NCBI GenBank assembly: GCA_958453305.1
Contig: CAUDXH010000007.1
Location: 1-64,000 of the forward strand
Direction: 5' to 3'
DNA length: 64,000 nt
Origin: an uncultured Bacteroides sp.
GTDB taxonomy: Bacteria > Bacteroidota > Bacteroidia > Bacteroidales > Bacteroidaceae
The position numbers and the translations under genes are program-made. The stretch's first letter is position 1. Each line of letters starts with the position of its first letter. The notes below the pieces were generated by a model. That model searched no databases. It worked only from the letters and a program-made list of their open reading frames with translations, and was not told the origin of the DNA. Positions 1 through 8,801 of the stretch are shown one piece after another.

Positions 1-17
1 GTAGTCGCCGTCTTGAG

Positions 18-53
18 TCCCCGTTCTTCTTGCGAAGGGCGGGGATTTTTTTT
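18..53 (+). terminator. Rho-independent terminator of a gene left of the window
   Basis: A 12-bp stem (18-29 with 34-45, two G-T wobbles) and a TTGC loop is followed by eight T residues. It should end a plus-strand transcript whose gene lies outside the window. Confidence 0.8.
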
Positions 54-421
54 GTCCCTGCACGGGCGGTGACCTGCCGCTATGCTCCCGTGTTCCTGCG
101 GATGCTCCTTTCCTTTTGCAGACATCTCTTTCCTGCATCTTCATGCGTTCTTCCTGTGCGTTTGTTCCTTTTTCCGGTATAAAGTATTTGTTGTTTTTTG
201 CTGCGGTTATGCTCTTTTTGCTTTGGGAAATCCCTCTTCGACAGACTGTGACTTGAGCACTTTTTAATTGGATAGCGTGAATTTAGCTCGGCTTAGATAT
301 CCTATACTGTTTCTAGGTGAAAAGGTTATCCTGTGCGAGTAACTATAGCATGGAGATTCCTATATTTTTTATGTTGGGTGAGATTTCGACGGGAGATAAT
401 GTTTCCTATATTTGGATGGTG
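54..421. other. Intergenic stretch, nothing recognised
   Basis: This AT-rich stretch lies between the left terminator and the 3' end of pgeF. A 61-codon open frame at 82-267 has Cys/Phe-rich composition and no family features, so I do not call it a gene. I see no RNA gene, clear promoter or repeat here. Confidence 0.5.
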
Positions 422-1219
422 TTAAAGCAGCATAATTCCAGATAAAATGCGTCCGGAACATATACCTTGCCTTCTGGCAGAAAAGAAGTCTTCGTTTTGT
501 TGAAAGGTGCAGATCTGAGCTGTTTCTATATTGAGGCTTTTTATTCCGCAGTTAAGTAATTGCAACCGGTTTGCTTCCCACAAATCGATATGCCATTTGC
601 GATAGCGTTGAGCAAGTTTATCCATTGGAAATTGAGCGTCATAAAACGCTTGATAAACTTCATCTCCAACTTCAAAAGAGTTGACGGAGATGCCAGGACC
701 AATACAGGCAACTACATCTTTCCCTTCTGTTCCATAGGTGCGTTTCATTTCCTCCAGGGTTTTTTCAACAATCCGTTGAACAGTTCCGCGCCAACCTGCA
801 TGGATAGCAGCAATGGCATGATGCTGCGTATCATAGCACAGAATAGGAATGCAGTCGGCAGTAGAGATGCATATACATTGTCGGGTTATGTTGGTTATAA
901 GGGCATCTATTCGTTCTAGAAGGGCAACTTGCTGCGGCTGCTCCTGCAGAATAAAGTGAGCATCTATGGTTCGGATGTTTGTTTCATGAGTTTGATGTGG
1001 GATGATTAATCGATTGGGCTGTGGAAGCAGCGAGCGGAGTAAATTGCAGTTCCATTCTACATCTTTAAAGTTATCTCCACAGAACGGATTACAGTTAAAT
1101 GAGGCATAGTTATCTGTGCTGGCCCCTCCATGACGTGTGGTTGAAAAACAAAAAATGTTAGGATACGATTGGTTTAAACCGTATTCTAACATTTTTTTAT
1201 TATGAGTAAACTTTGTCAT
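422..1219 (-). CDS. pgeF: Laccase-domain (YfiH/PgeF) purine nucleoside phosphorylase / peptidoglycan editing factor
   Basis: This is a 265-residue cytoplasmic protein of the multicopper polyphenol oxidoreductase (DUF152) family. Family members bind zinc and act on purine nucleosides; the E. coli homologue also prevents L-Ser mis-incorporation into peptidoglycan. The expected zinc ligands are visible: the His in PHQTHETN, the Cys in STADCIPIL and the His in AIHAGWRGT. Length is normal. The start ATG overlaps the obgE stop in an ATGA junction, so translation is probably coupled and the gene is last in hpt-adk-obgE-pgeF. A second Met at residue 10 (MLEYGL) is an alternative start that also fits the family. 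Confidence 0.88.
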   Translation of the reverse strand: MTKFTHNKKMLEYGLNQSYPNIFCFSTTRHGGASTDNYASFNCNPFCGDNFKDVEWNCNLLRSLLPQPNRLIIPHQTHETNIRTIDAHFILQEQPQQVALLERIDALITNITRQCICISTADCIPILCYDTQHHAIAAIHAGWRGTVQRIVEKTLEEMKRTYGTEGKDVVACIGPGISVNSFEVGDEVYQAFYDAQFPMDKLAQRYRKWHIDLWEANRLQLLNCGIKSLNIETAQICTFQQNEDFFSARRQGICSGRILSGIMLL

Positions 1220-2397
1220 TTTTCAGATGCTTCTTCGTCCCAGTCTTCTTCTTCATATTCATAATCAAAGTCACTGTCATCCTCCTCATATTCATAGTCG
1301 AAATCTTCATCTTCTCCCATTTCCTGCAGCTCTTGCTGTAATTTAGAGATGTCTTTGGGACGGTGAACGATAGCTTCTTTACGGACTGTTTCAAGCTGGT
1401 TGCTGTCTTTGTTTAGCTCGTTCCACAAAATATCTTTTAAGCGCTGGATACCTGCTCCTGTTACCGATGATATGAAAATAGAAGGTATATCTTCGGGAAG
1501 TGTGGGAGTAAGCATCTCTATAAGCTCCTCGTCTAGCATATCGGATTTGGTAATAGCTAAAACGCGCTGCTTATCTAACATTTCAGGATTAAATGTAGCC
1601 AACTCATTTAATAGAATCTCATATTCTTTGCGTATATCATCGGTATCACCTGGCACCATGAAAAGCAATAAAGAGTTTCTTTCAATATGGCGCAAGAAAC
1701 GTAGTCCTAATCCTTTTCCTTCACTGGCTCCTTCGATGATTCCTGGAATATCTGCCATTACAAATGACTTTCCTTCATGATATGAAACAATACCCAAGTT
1801 GGGCTCCAATGTAGTAAAAGGGTAATTGGCAATTTTGGGACGTGCAGCTGATACAGCTGATAATAAGGTTGATTTTCCGGCGTTGGGAAAACCTACCAGC
1901 CCCACATCAGCCAGCAGTTTTAACTCTAATATGACAGTCATTTCCTGCATTGGTTCTCCCGGTTGTGCAAATCGGGGAGCTTGACGTGTAGCAGTTCGGA
2001 AATGCCAGTTTCCTAATCCTCCACGACCACCCTTCAGCAAGATGACTTCTTGCCCGTGATCGGTAATGTCACATACATATTCGCCGGTCTCCGCGTTATA
2101 AACAACGGTTCCACAAGGCACTTCTATCACTTTATCTGCACCATCTTTGCCAAAACTTTTATTTTTAGAGCCATTTCCTCCATGTTCAGCAAAGACATGG
2201 CGTTCATATTTAAGATGCAGTAATGTCCAATAGTTGCGGTTCCCCCGCAAGATAACATGACCTCCTCTACCACCGTCGCCACCGTCAGGACCTCCATTAG
2301 GAGTATATTTTTCGCGCCGCATATGCGTAGAGCCGCGACCTCCTTTACCGGAGCGGCAGTAGATTTTTACATAATCAACAAAATTCGATTCAGCCAT
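1216..2397 (-). CDS. obgE: GTPase ObgE/CgtA
   Basis: This 393-residue ribosome-associated GTPase acts in 50S subunit maturation and stress control. Residues 1-159 form the glycine-rich Obg fold. The G domain follows, with G1 GFPNAGKS (169-176), G3 [17 protein letters not shown]4 TKSD and a G5-like ISSV. The C terminus is a very acidic Asp/Glu/Tyr tail with two similar [11 protein letters not shown] blocks, a common but variable feature of Obg tails. It lies downstream of adk, separated by a gap with a large inverted repeat, and overlaps pgeF by 4 bp. Confidence 0.97.
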   Translation of the reverse strand: MAESNFVDYVKIYCRSGKGGRGSTHMRREKYTPNGGPDGGDGGRGGHVILRGNRNYWTLLHLKYERHVFAEHGGNGSKNKSFGKDGADKVIEVPCGTVVYNAETGEYVCDITDHGQEVILLKGGRGGLGNWHFRTATRQAPRFAQPGEPMQEMTVILELKLLADVGLVGFPNAGKSTLLSAVSAARPKIANYPFTTLEPNLGIVSYHEGKSFVMADIPGIIEGASEGKGLGLRFLRHIERNSLLLFMVPGDTDDIRKEYEILLNELATFNPEMLDKQRVLAITKSDMLDEELIEMLTPTLPEDIPSIFISSVTGAGIQRLKDILWNELNKDSNQLETVRKEAIVHRPKDISKLQQELQEMGEDEDFDYEYEEDDSDFDYEYEEEDWDEEASEK

Positions 2398-2428
2398 TTG
2401 TTTGAGTTTTAAAGTTTTCGGAAATTTT

Positions 2429-2509
2429 TAAGTTCTTGAGCTTCTCATACATACCAGATGGTATTGACTGGAGTTGGGTGCCTGCCAATCATGAAAGCTC
2501 AAGAACTTA
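2429..2509. repeat. Perfect 15-bp inverted repeat in the adk-obgE gap
   Basis: TAAGTTCTTGAGCTT at 2429-2443 is exactly complementary to 2495-2509. The 51-nt interior can form two small hairpins: ATACC-AGAT-GGTAT at 2451-2464 and TTGG/CCAA near 2475-2489. As RNA this would be a three-way junction between adk and obgE. There is no T-run, so it is not an ordinary terminator. Confidence 0.75.
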
Positions 2510-2513
2510 TCAA

Positions 2514-3083
2514 TTAAAGTTTATCGATAGCAGTACAGATATCAGCAAAGATTCCGTCCATTGTGCCGAGACCATTGATGTGGCAATATTTGCCGTCATT
2601 TTTGTACCAGTCAATCAGCGGTGCTGTTTGAGAATGATAAACAACCAAACGTTTCTTGATTGTTTCTTCATTATCGTCAGCACGTCCGGATTCCTGTCCA
2701 CGTTTGATCAAGCGAGTCATCAGTTCATCTTCAGGAACTTCCAGATCAAGCATGATTGAAACTTCCTGACCGCGTACTTTCAGCATTTCCTTTAATGCAT
2801 CAGCTTGTGCGATTGTACGTGGAAATCCGTCGAAGATAACCCCTTTGCTGTCTTTGAAGCTGTCAAATACACTTGCCAGGATATCAATCATCAAGGCATC
2901 AGGAATAAGCTGGCCATTGTCAATATAGCTTTTAGCTGTTTTGCCCAGTTCAGTACCGTTTTTAATTTCTGCACGTAAAACGTCACCGGTAGAGATGTGG
3001 TTTAATCCGTATTTCTCTACAATACGAGCGCTCTGTGTTCCTTTACCTGAACCCGGAGCACCGAAAATTACAATATTCAACAT
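2514..3083 (-). CDS. adk: Adenylate kinase
   Basis: This 189-residue enzyme interconverts ATP plus AMP with two ADP in the cytoplasm. The P-loop GAPGSGKGT is at residues 8-16, the DGFPRT NMP-binding motif is near residue 85, and basic LID residues follow (RLIKRGQESGRADD). The short LID without Cys residues marks the non-zinc type usual in Bacteroidetes. It sits 36 bp downstream of hpt and upstream of the structured obgE leader, so the four genes form a nucleotide and GTPase operon on the minus strand. Confidence 0.96.
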   Translation of the reverse strand: MLNIVIFGAPGSGKGTQSARIVEKYGLNHISTGDVLRAEIKNGTELGKTAKSYIDNGQLIPDALMIDILASVFDSFKDSKGVIFDGFPRTIAQADALKEMLKVRGQEVSIMLDLEVPEDELMTRLIKRGQESGRADDNEETIKKRLVVYHSQTAPLIDWYKNDGKYCHINGLGTMDGIFADICTAIDKL

Positions 3084-3119
3084 GTTTAGTTATTATTTAG
3101 ATAATGTAAAAATAAAATA

Positions 3120-3659
3120 TTATTCTTCAATTACAGTGTAAATGTCACGGTAGTTACGTCCGTATCCATCATAGTCTAAACCGTATCCTACAATAAAATC
3201 GTTAGGAATATTCATTGCTACGTATTCAATGTCTAGCTTTACCTTCAGTTTGTCAGGTTTGACCAGCAAACTTGCAATATGTATTTCTTTGGGATTGCTC
3301 ATGCGTAGCTGTTTAATTAAAAGTTCCATCGTTAACCCTGTATCAACGATATCTTCTACGATGACAATGGTGCGGTCGGTTATATCCTGATTCAGACCTA
3401 CAAGTTCTTTTACTTTGCCTGTAGATGAGGTTCCGGCATACGACGCTAATTTTACAAAAGAAATCTCACAAGGAATCGTGAGGTTTTTCATCAGGTCGGC
3501 AGTAAACATGAATGAGCCGTTTAACACACTGATAAATAGTGGATTCTTGTCTTTTAGATTACTGCTGATTTCGGCAGCTACACGTTCCACTTCTCTCAGT
3601 ATTTTTTCTTCTGGAATAAACGTTTTGAAACGTTTATCTTTGATCTGAATTATATCCAT
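3120..3659 (-). CDS. hpt: Hypoxanthine phosphoribosyltransferase
   Basis: This 179-residue purine salvage enzyme joins hypoxanthine or guanine to PRPP. The PRPP-binding signature VEDIVDTGLT is at residues 101-110, and the LNGSF loop is near residues 47-51. A C-terminal base-binding segment (VGYGLDYDGYGRNY) is typical of bacterial Hpt. It is the first gene of the minus-strand operon hpt-adk-obgE-pgeF. The ATG is at 3659, shortly after a Bacteroides-type -7 element at 3684-3691. Confidence 0.94.
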   Translation of the reverse strand: MDIIQIKDKRFKTFIPEEKILREVERVAAEISSNLKDKNPLFISVLNGSFMFTADLMKNLTIPCEISFVKLASYAGTSSTGKVKELVGLNQDITDRTIVIVEDIVDTGLTMELLIKQLRMSNPKEIHIASLLVKPDKLKVKLDIEYVAMNIPNDFIVGYGLDYDGYGRNYRDIYTVIEE

Positions 3660-3683
3660 ACGATAGAACTTTTATTATTGGTG

Positions 3684-3691
3684 CAAATTTA
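3684..3691 (-). promoter_or_regulatory. Bacteroides -7 element for the hpt operon
   Basis: On the minus strand this reads TAAATTTG, matching TAnnTTTG, 25 bp before the hpt start. No TTTG lies at the ideal -33 spacing, so the call rests on the -7 match and position. Confidence 0.5.
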
Positions 3692-3746
3692 CGGATTTTT
3701 TTTCTTATTTTTACCGACAAATAGCTATTTAAGAAAAAATACGAAA

Positions 3747-5264
3747 ATGAAAATATTAACTTGCGCTCAGCAAAAAGAGGCAGATGCCTATACGATTGCT
3801 AATGAATCTGTACTTTCCATTAATTTGATGGAAAAAGCAGCTGGTTTGTTGACTGATGCTGTTTGTAAACGATGGGATAAATCGCATCGGATTGTTGTTT
3901 TTGCCGGTCCCGGGAATAATGGGGGTGACGCTGTAGCGATGGCTCGAATGTTATTCTTGAAAAATTATGAGGTGGAGGTTTTCTTATTTAATGTGACGGG
4001 AGTCTTGTCGGATGAGTGTCTGACTAATGTCCGTCGTTTAAAGGAGAGCGGATGCCCTAATTATACGGAAGTGAGTTCGCAGTTTAACTTCCCGAAGTTA
4101 ACAGCTAACGATATCGTGATAGACGGGCTTTTTGGTTCGGGCTTAAACAAACCTTTGAGTGGTGGATTTGCCGCAGTAGTTAAGTATATTAATGCTTCGC
4201 CATCTATTGTAGTTTCTATTGATGTCCCTTCAGGACTGATGGGTGAAGATAATTCATATAATGTGCGCCAATACATCATACAGGCTGATTTGACCTTAAC
4301 TGTTCAGATGCCTAAGCTGGCATTCTTGTTTTCAGAAAATGAAGAGCTGCTAGGTGAGTGGGAAGTCATTGATATAGGTCTGAGCAAAGATTTTATTGAA
4401 AATACGGAAACTCGCTATTTTATTACAGAGGAAGCAGAAATGAAGCGTTTGGTTAAGCCTCGCCGTAAATTTGCCCATAAGGGAAACTTTGGACATGGCT
4501 TGCTGATCAGCGGCTCTTATGGGATGGGAGGAGCTTCTGTACTCTCTGCCCGTGCATGCTTACGCTCAGGTATCGGTTTGCTTACGGTACATACCCCTGT
4601 TTGTAACCACTCTTTACTTCAGACGAGTGTGCCTGAGGCAATGGTGCAGGATGATGTGCATGAACGTTTCTTTGCTGAACCAGTGGACTTGGATAACTTC
4701 CAGGCTATAGGAATGGGACCCGGACTTGGATTGGAAGATGTGACCGCACAGGCTGTCATTGATCAGGTGAGTGAATGTAATATTCCGCTTGTATTAGATG
4801 CAGATGCATTAAATATTTTCAGTTCGTACCGCAATTATTTAAACCGCATTCCGCAAAATACAATTTTAACTCCTCATGTAAAAGAACTGGAACGCATTGT
4901 TGGACGTTGCAGTAATTCATATGAACGTTTGTTGAAGGCTCGTGAGCTGGCATCTGCTCAACAGTGTTATATCGTTTTAAAGGGAGCATGGACGGTGGTT
5001 ATTACTCCGGAGGGTTATTGTTACTTTAATCCGACAGGAAATCCTGGTATGGCAACAGGAGGTAGTGGAGATGTGCTGACGGGAGTGATTACTTCGCTTT
5101 TGGCACAAGGGTATTCGGAAGAAGAAGCTTGCCGCTTGGGGGTATATGTGCATGGATTGGCAGGCGATATAGCTTGCTGCCGTGTAGGAGAAATCGGTTT
5201 GACGGCTGGTGATATTGTAGCAGCCTTGCCGGAAGCATGGAAGCAATTATCGGAAATTAAATAA
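3747..5264 (+). CDS. nnr: Bifunctional NAD(P)H-hydrate epimerase / ADP-dependent dehydratase
   Basis: This fused repair enzyme restores NADHX and NADPHX. The N-terminal YjeF epimerase domain has VVFAGPGNNGGDAVAMAR. The C-terminal ribokinase-like dehydratase has GSYGMGGASVLSA, GMGPGLG, VLDADALN, TPHVKELE and the catalytic GNPGMATGGSGDVLTG. The open frame extends upstream to 3678, but the first 23 residues look untranslated. The ATG at 3747 (MKILTCAQQ) matches the family, giving 505 residues. It diverges from hpt, and a secreted DUF4831 gene follows after 10 bp. Confidence 0.95.
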   Translation: MKILTCAQQKEADAYTIANESVLSINLMEKAAGLLTDAVCKRWDKSHRIVVFAGPGNNGGDAVAMARMLFLKNYEVEVFLFNVTGVLSDECLTNVRRLKESGCPNYTEVSSQFNFPKLTANDIVIDGLFGSGLNKPLSGGFAAVVKYINASPSIVVSIDVPSGLMGEDNSYNVRQYIIQADLTLTVQMPKLAFLFSENEELLGEWEVIDIGLSKDFIENTETRYFITEEAEMKRLVKPRRKFAHKGNFGHGLLISGSYGMGGASVLSARACLRSGIGLLTVHTPVCNHSLLQTSVPEAMVQDDVHERFFAEPVDLDNFQAIGMGPGLGLEDVTAQAVIDQVSECNIPLVLDADALNIFSSYRNYLNRIPQNTILTPHVKELERIVGRCSNSYERLLKARELASAQQCYIVLKGAWTVVITPEGYCYFNPTGNPGMATGGSGDVLTGVITSLLAQGYSEEEACRLGVYVHGLAGDIACCRVGEIGLTAGDIVAALPEAWKQLSEIK

Positions 5265-5274
5265 TGGACAGACT

Positions 5275-6324
5275 ATGAAGAAAGGAATGATTGTACTGGG
5301 GCTGATGGCGGCTGTGAGTGCCTTTGCTGAAGATGTAACTCAATATACGCCCGGGGCAGATGAAGGCATTGTTTATTTTCTGCCGAAGACAGCTCTTAAA
5401 GTAGATGTTATTGCAACAAAGGTAACGTATACTCCGGGTGAGTTTTGTCAGTATGCCGGACGTTATTTGCGCCTTAATAATGTGACGGCGCAGCCCGAAC
5501 AATATTGGGAGATAAAAAAAATAGAAGTCTATTCTGCCGGAGTGCCTGATTCGACAAAGGCATATGTGATGAAACTGAAAGACAAGAGTGTTGCATCGAA
5601 TATAGAATTGACAAACGATGGAATCGTGAAGGCCATCAATACATCGTATTCTGGAAAAACGGCAGGTATGGAGTATGTGCTTGAAAAGGTACAGCCTCAT
5701 GAAAATGCGCGTAGATACATGACGGAGGAAATTCTGATGGCAGGGTCAACGGCCAAGATGGCTGAACTGACGGCTAAGGAGATTTATAATATCCGTGAGA
5801 GTAAAAACTTAATTATCCGTGGACAAGCCGATGCGATGCCAAAAGACGGTGCCTCGATGAAGTTGGCACTTGATAATTTGAATAAGCAAGAAAAGGCTTT
5901 GACTGAAATGTTTACCGGTATAACCGACCGCGAGGATAAAGTGTTTACTTTTTGGATAACTCCTAAAGATAATATGCAGGATAATGTAGTATCTCGATTC
6001 TCACGGCAATTAGGTATGCTTTCTGCTGATAATTTGGCAGGTGAGCCTATTTACGCAAATGTGACGAATTCGGCTCCGGTGGGTGTATCATCGGCTGAAG
6101 AAGAGAAGAAAAAGAAAAAAACGGGCGGGATAATCTATAATATCCCGGGTAAAGGAACTGTGACAATTCATTATCGGGGAAACACGATGTTTAATGCAGA
6201 ACTTCCTGTCACCCAATTTGGATACACGGAGGTCTTGACCGACGGCTTATTTGACAAAAAGGTTAATACGCGTGTTGTTTTCAATCCGGACACCGGTGGC
6301 ATCCTGAAAATAGAGAAAGATTAA
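5275..6324 (+). CDS. DUF4831 family exported protein
   Basis: This 349-residue protein starts with a signal peptide (MKKGMIVLGLMAAVSAFAE), so it should be periplasmic or outer-membrane associated. The body (YTPGADEGIVYFLPKTALKV, EFCQYAGRYL) matches what I recall of DUF4831, a Bacteroidetes family of unknown function. A lysine-rich linker (EEEKKKKKTGG) near residue 280 precedes a final predicted beta domain. It lies 10 bp after the NAD(P)HX repair gene and is probably co-transcribed. Its 3' end is followed by a strong terminator. No enzymatic motif is visible. Confidence 0.8.
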   Translation: MKKGMIVLGLMAAVSAFAEDVTQYTPGADEGIVYFLPKTALKVDVIATKVTYTPGEFCQYAGRYLRLNNVTAQPEQYWEIKKIEVYSAGVPDSTKAYVMKLKDKSVASNIELTNDGIVKAINTSYSGKTAGMEYVLEKVQPHENARRYMTEEILMAGSTAKMAELTAKEIYNIRESKNLIIRGQADAMPKDGASMKLALDNLNKQEKALTEMFTGITDREDKVFTFWITPKDNMQDNVVSRFSRQLGMLSADNLAGEPIYANVTNSAPVGVSSAEEEKKKKKTGGIIYNIPGKGTVTIHYRGNTMFNAELPVTQFGYTEVLTDGLFDKKVNTRVVFNPDTGGILKIEKD

Positions 6325-6345
6325 CCTGAAAGCATTGATAGGTTG

Positions 6346-6389
6346 AAAAGAAAAGACTCTGCTTGGAAAGGGCAGAGCCTTTTCTTTTT
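6346..6389 (+). terminator. Terminator after the DUF4831 gene
   Basis: Arms 6346-6362 and 6372-6388 pair over CTCTGC/GCAGAG and AAAAGAAAAG/CTTTTCTTTT around a short loop. The right arm is T-rich, as in an intrinsic terminator. Confidence 0.85.
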
Positions 6390-6554
6390 ATCCCAATATA
6401 GCCGAAAGCGCAATCCACCGGATGGAAATAATAATTCACCTTAAAAACAAGGAAAAAAGGTTAGTTTCTCTGCTTAAATCCATTGCACCCCCTTTCATGA
6501 AGAAGCCGATAACAGATGCAAAGCTTTTGCTATTATGATTTTTTAGCTTGACAG

Positions 6555-6586
6555 TTTGGTAATTGCAAGATTAAACATTATTTTTG
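6555..6586 (+). promoter_or_regulatory. Bacteroides sigma-ABfr-type promoter of tig
   Basis: TTTG at 6555-6558, a 20-bp spacer and TATTTTTG at 6579-6586 match the consensus (TTTG, 19-21 bp, TAnnTTTG). The tig start is 57 bp downstream. Confidence 0.75.
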
Positions 6587-6642
6587 CAACCTCTTTAGAG
6601 TAAATTAGAATAATAGTAATAATTAAATAAATAAGTTCGGAA

Positions 6643-7989
6643 ATGAATATTTCATTGCAAAACGTAAACAATGTAAGTGCAGTGCTTACAGTTCAGATTG
6701 AAAAAGCTGATTATCAGGAAAAAGTAGAAAAATCGTTGAAAACTCTTCGTCAGAGAGTTAATATGCCGGGTTTCCGTAAAGGAATGGTTCCTATGGGGTT
6801 GATCAAAAAACAATACGGTACATCTGTATTGCTGGAAGAGGTTGACAAACTGATGCAGGAAAAAGTAGGCGAATATATCCGTGAAAACAAGGTTAATATG
6901 TTAGGAGCTCCGCTTCCGAAAGAAAATAATGCAAACTTTGAAACAGACGAAAACTTTGAATTCTCTTTCGATATTGCATTGGCTCCGGAATTTAACTTGG
7001 AACTTTCTAATAACGATACAGTTGATTACTATGATATCGAAGTAACTGATGAAATGGTTGATCAACAGGTTAAGATGTATACTCAGCGTACAGCTAAGTA
7101 CGACAAAGTAGACGAATACCAAGATAAAGATATGGTAAAAGGTCTGTTGGCTGAGTTGGATGAAAACGGTAACACAAAAGAAGGTGGTGTACAGGTAGAA
7201 GGTGCCGTTATGATGCCTTCTTATATGAAGAATGACGATCAGAAAGCTATTTTTAACAATGCTAAGGTTAACACAGTATTGGTATTTAATCCTTCTGTAG
7301 CATTTGACAACAACGAAGCTGAGTTGGCTTCATTATTGAAGGTACAGAAAGAAGAAGCTGCTAACTACAAAGGCAACTTCAGCTTCCAGATTGAAGAAAT
7401 TACCCGTATGATTCCGGGCGACTTGAACCAAGAATTGTTTGATCAGGTTTTGGGTGAAGGTAAGGCTCATAGCGAAGAAGAATTCCGTGCTCAGGTTAAG
7501 GAAACTATTGCAAAACAGTTTGTATCAGACAGCGACTATAAGTTCTTGCTTGATATCCGTACTTTCGCTATGGAAAAAGTGGGCAAACTGGAATTTGCTG
7601 ATGATTTGATGAAGCGCATCATGTTGGAAAACAACAAGGAAAAAGGCGAAGAATTCGTTGCTGAAAACTACGAAAAGAGCCTGGAAGAACTTACTTGGCA
7701 CTTGATCAAAGAAAAATTAGTGGCAGCTAACGATATCAAGGTTGAGCAAGCAGACATCACTGAAATGGCTAAAGAAGCTACTCGTGCTCAGTTTGCACAA
7801 TACGGTATGCTGAACGTTCCTGAAGAACTGTTGGAAAACTATTCTAAGGAAATGTTGAAGAAACGTGAAAGCGTAGAAGCATTGGTAAACCGTTGTGTAG
7901 AAGCTAAACTTTCTGAAGTGTTGAAAGGTCAGGTGACATTGAACCACAAGGCTATTTCTGTAGAAGAATTCAACAAGATGTTTCAATAA
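6643..7989 (+). CDS. tig: Trigger factor
   Basis: This 448-residue ribosome-bound chaperone meets nascent chains at the exit tunnel. The ribosome-docking signature GFRKG is at residues 43-47 within PGFRKGMVPMGLIKK. The middle region is where the FKBP-like PPIase domain sits, but it is diverged, as is common in Bacteroidetes. The long helical C-terminal domain forms the chaperone cradle. A consensus promoter precedes it. clpP and clpX follow, the usual tig-clpP-clpX order in many bacteria, here separated from clpP by a repeat-containing gap. Confidence 0.95.
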   Translation: MNISLQNVNNVSAVLTVQIEKADYQEKVEKSLKTLRQRVNMPGFRKGMVPMGLIKKQYGTSVLLEEVDKLMQEKVGEYIRENKVNMLGAPLPKENNANFETDENFEFSFDIALAPEFNLELSNNDTVDYYDIEVTDEMVDQQVKMYTQRTAKYDKVDEYQDKDMVKGLLAELDENGNTKEGGVQVEGAVMMPSYMKNDDQKAIFNNAKVNTVLVFNPSVAFDNNEAELASLLKVQKEEAANYKGNFSFQIEEITRMIPGDLNQELFDQVLGEGKAHSEEEFRAQVKETIAKQFVSDSDYKFLLDIRTFAMEKVGKLEFADDLMKRIMLENNKEKGEEFVAENYEKSLEELTWHLIKEKLVAANDIKVEQADITEMAKEATRAQFAQYGMLNVPEELLENYSKEMLKKRESVEALVNRCVEAKLSEVLKGQVTLNHKAISVEEFNKMFQ

Positions 7990-8023
7990 TTCACTCTCCT
8001 AGAATTTTTGTAGAATAAAACCG

Positions 8024-8084
8024 CAGAGACACAGAGGTACAGGGTCATCTTTCAAATGAAAAACTCTGTGTCTTTGTGTCTCTG
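8024..8084. repeat. Inverted CAGAGACACAGAG repeat between tig and clpP
   Basis: The arm at 8024-8036 pairs with 8072-8084 (13 bp, one G-T wobble). A second partial copy of the right arm (CTCTGTGTCT at 8064-8073) lies inside, so two hairpins compete. No long T-run follows. It resembles dispersed intergenic repeats rather than a plain terminator. Confidence 0.65.
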
Positions 8085-8108
8085 TATTAATTTTATAGAA
8101 TCACGAAA

Positions 8109-8783
8109 ATGATTAATGATTTTAAAAAATATGCAACGAAGCACTTGGGAATGAGTAGTATGGTACTTGAAGATGTGGTAAATTCCCAAGCCAGTTACTT
8201 AAACCCATATATTCTGGAAGAACGTCAGCTGAACGTAACTCAGTTGGATGTCTTTTCACGTTTAATGATGGATCGTATCATTTTTCTCGGTACTCAGATT
8301 GATGACTATACAGCAAATACCCTGCAGGCGCAGCTGCTGTATTTGGATTCGGTAGACTCAGGAAAGGATATTTCTATCTACATCAACTCTCCCGGCGGTT
8401 CTGTTTATGCCGGTTTAGGTATTTACGATACTATGCAGTTTATCAGTAGTGATGTGGCTACCATTTGTACTGGTATGGCTGCTTCAATGGCAGCGGTATT
8501 GCTTGTTGCCGGAACAGAAGGTAAGCGTTCTGCATTAACCCATTCACGCGTAATGATTCACCAGCCGATGGGAGGTGCACAGGGACAGGCATCGGATATT
8601 GAAATTACCGCCCGTGAAATTCAGAAACTGAAGAAAGAACTTTATACCATCATTGCCGATCACTCACATACCGAATTCGATAAAGTATGGGCCGATTCAG
8701 ACCGTGATTATTGGATGACAGCTCAAGAGGCTAAGGATTATGGAATGATTGATGAAGTTCTTTCGCGTAAACCAACCGTATAA
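8109..8783 (+). CDS. clpP: ATP-dependent Clp protease proteolytic subunit
   Basis: This 224-residue serine peptidase forms the double-ring proteolytic chamber that works with ClpX. The catalytic Ser126 lies in [11 protein letters not shown] and His151 in MIHQPMGG. The [12 protein letters not shown] strand near residues 91-102 is typical. The N terminus is longer than in E. coli and probably includes a propeptide or extended axial loop. clpX follows after 18 bp, so the two should be co-transcribed. Confidence 0.97.
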   Translation: MINDFKKYATKHLGMSSMVLEDVVNSQASYLNPYILEERQLNVTQLDVFSRLMMDRIIFLGTQIDDYTANTLQAQLLYLDSVDSGKDISIYINSPGGSVYAGLGIYDTMQFISSDVATICTGMAASMAAVLLVAGTEGKRSALTHSRVMIHQPMGGAQGQASDIEITAREIQKLKKELYTIIADHSHTEFDKVWADSDRDYWMTAQEAKDYGMIDEVLSRKPTV

Positions 8784-8801
8784 CGTGTAAAATAAATAAA
8801 A

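Noticed and set aside
82..267. 61-codon open frame on the plus strand
   Set aside because: Cys/Phe-rich random-looking composition, no start context, no family pattern.
6390..6550. Possible small RNA between the DUF4831 terminator and tig promoter
   Set aside because: No promoter-terminator pair or stable fold could be seen.
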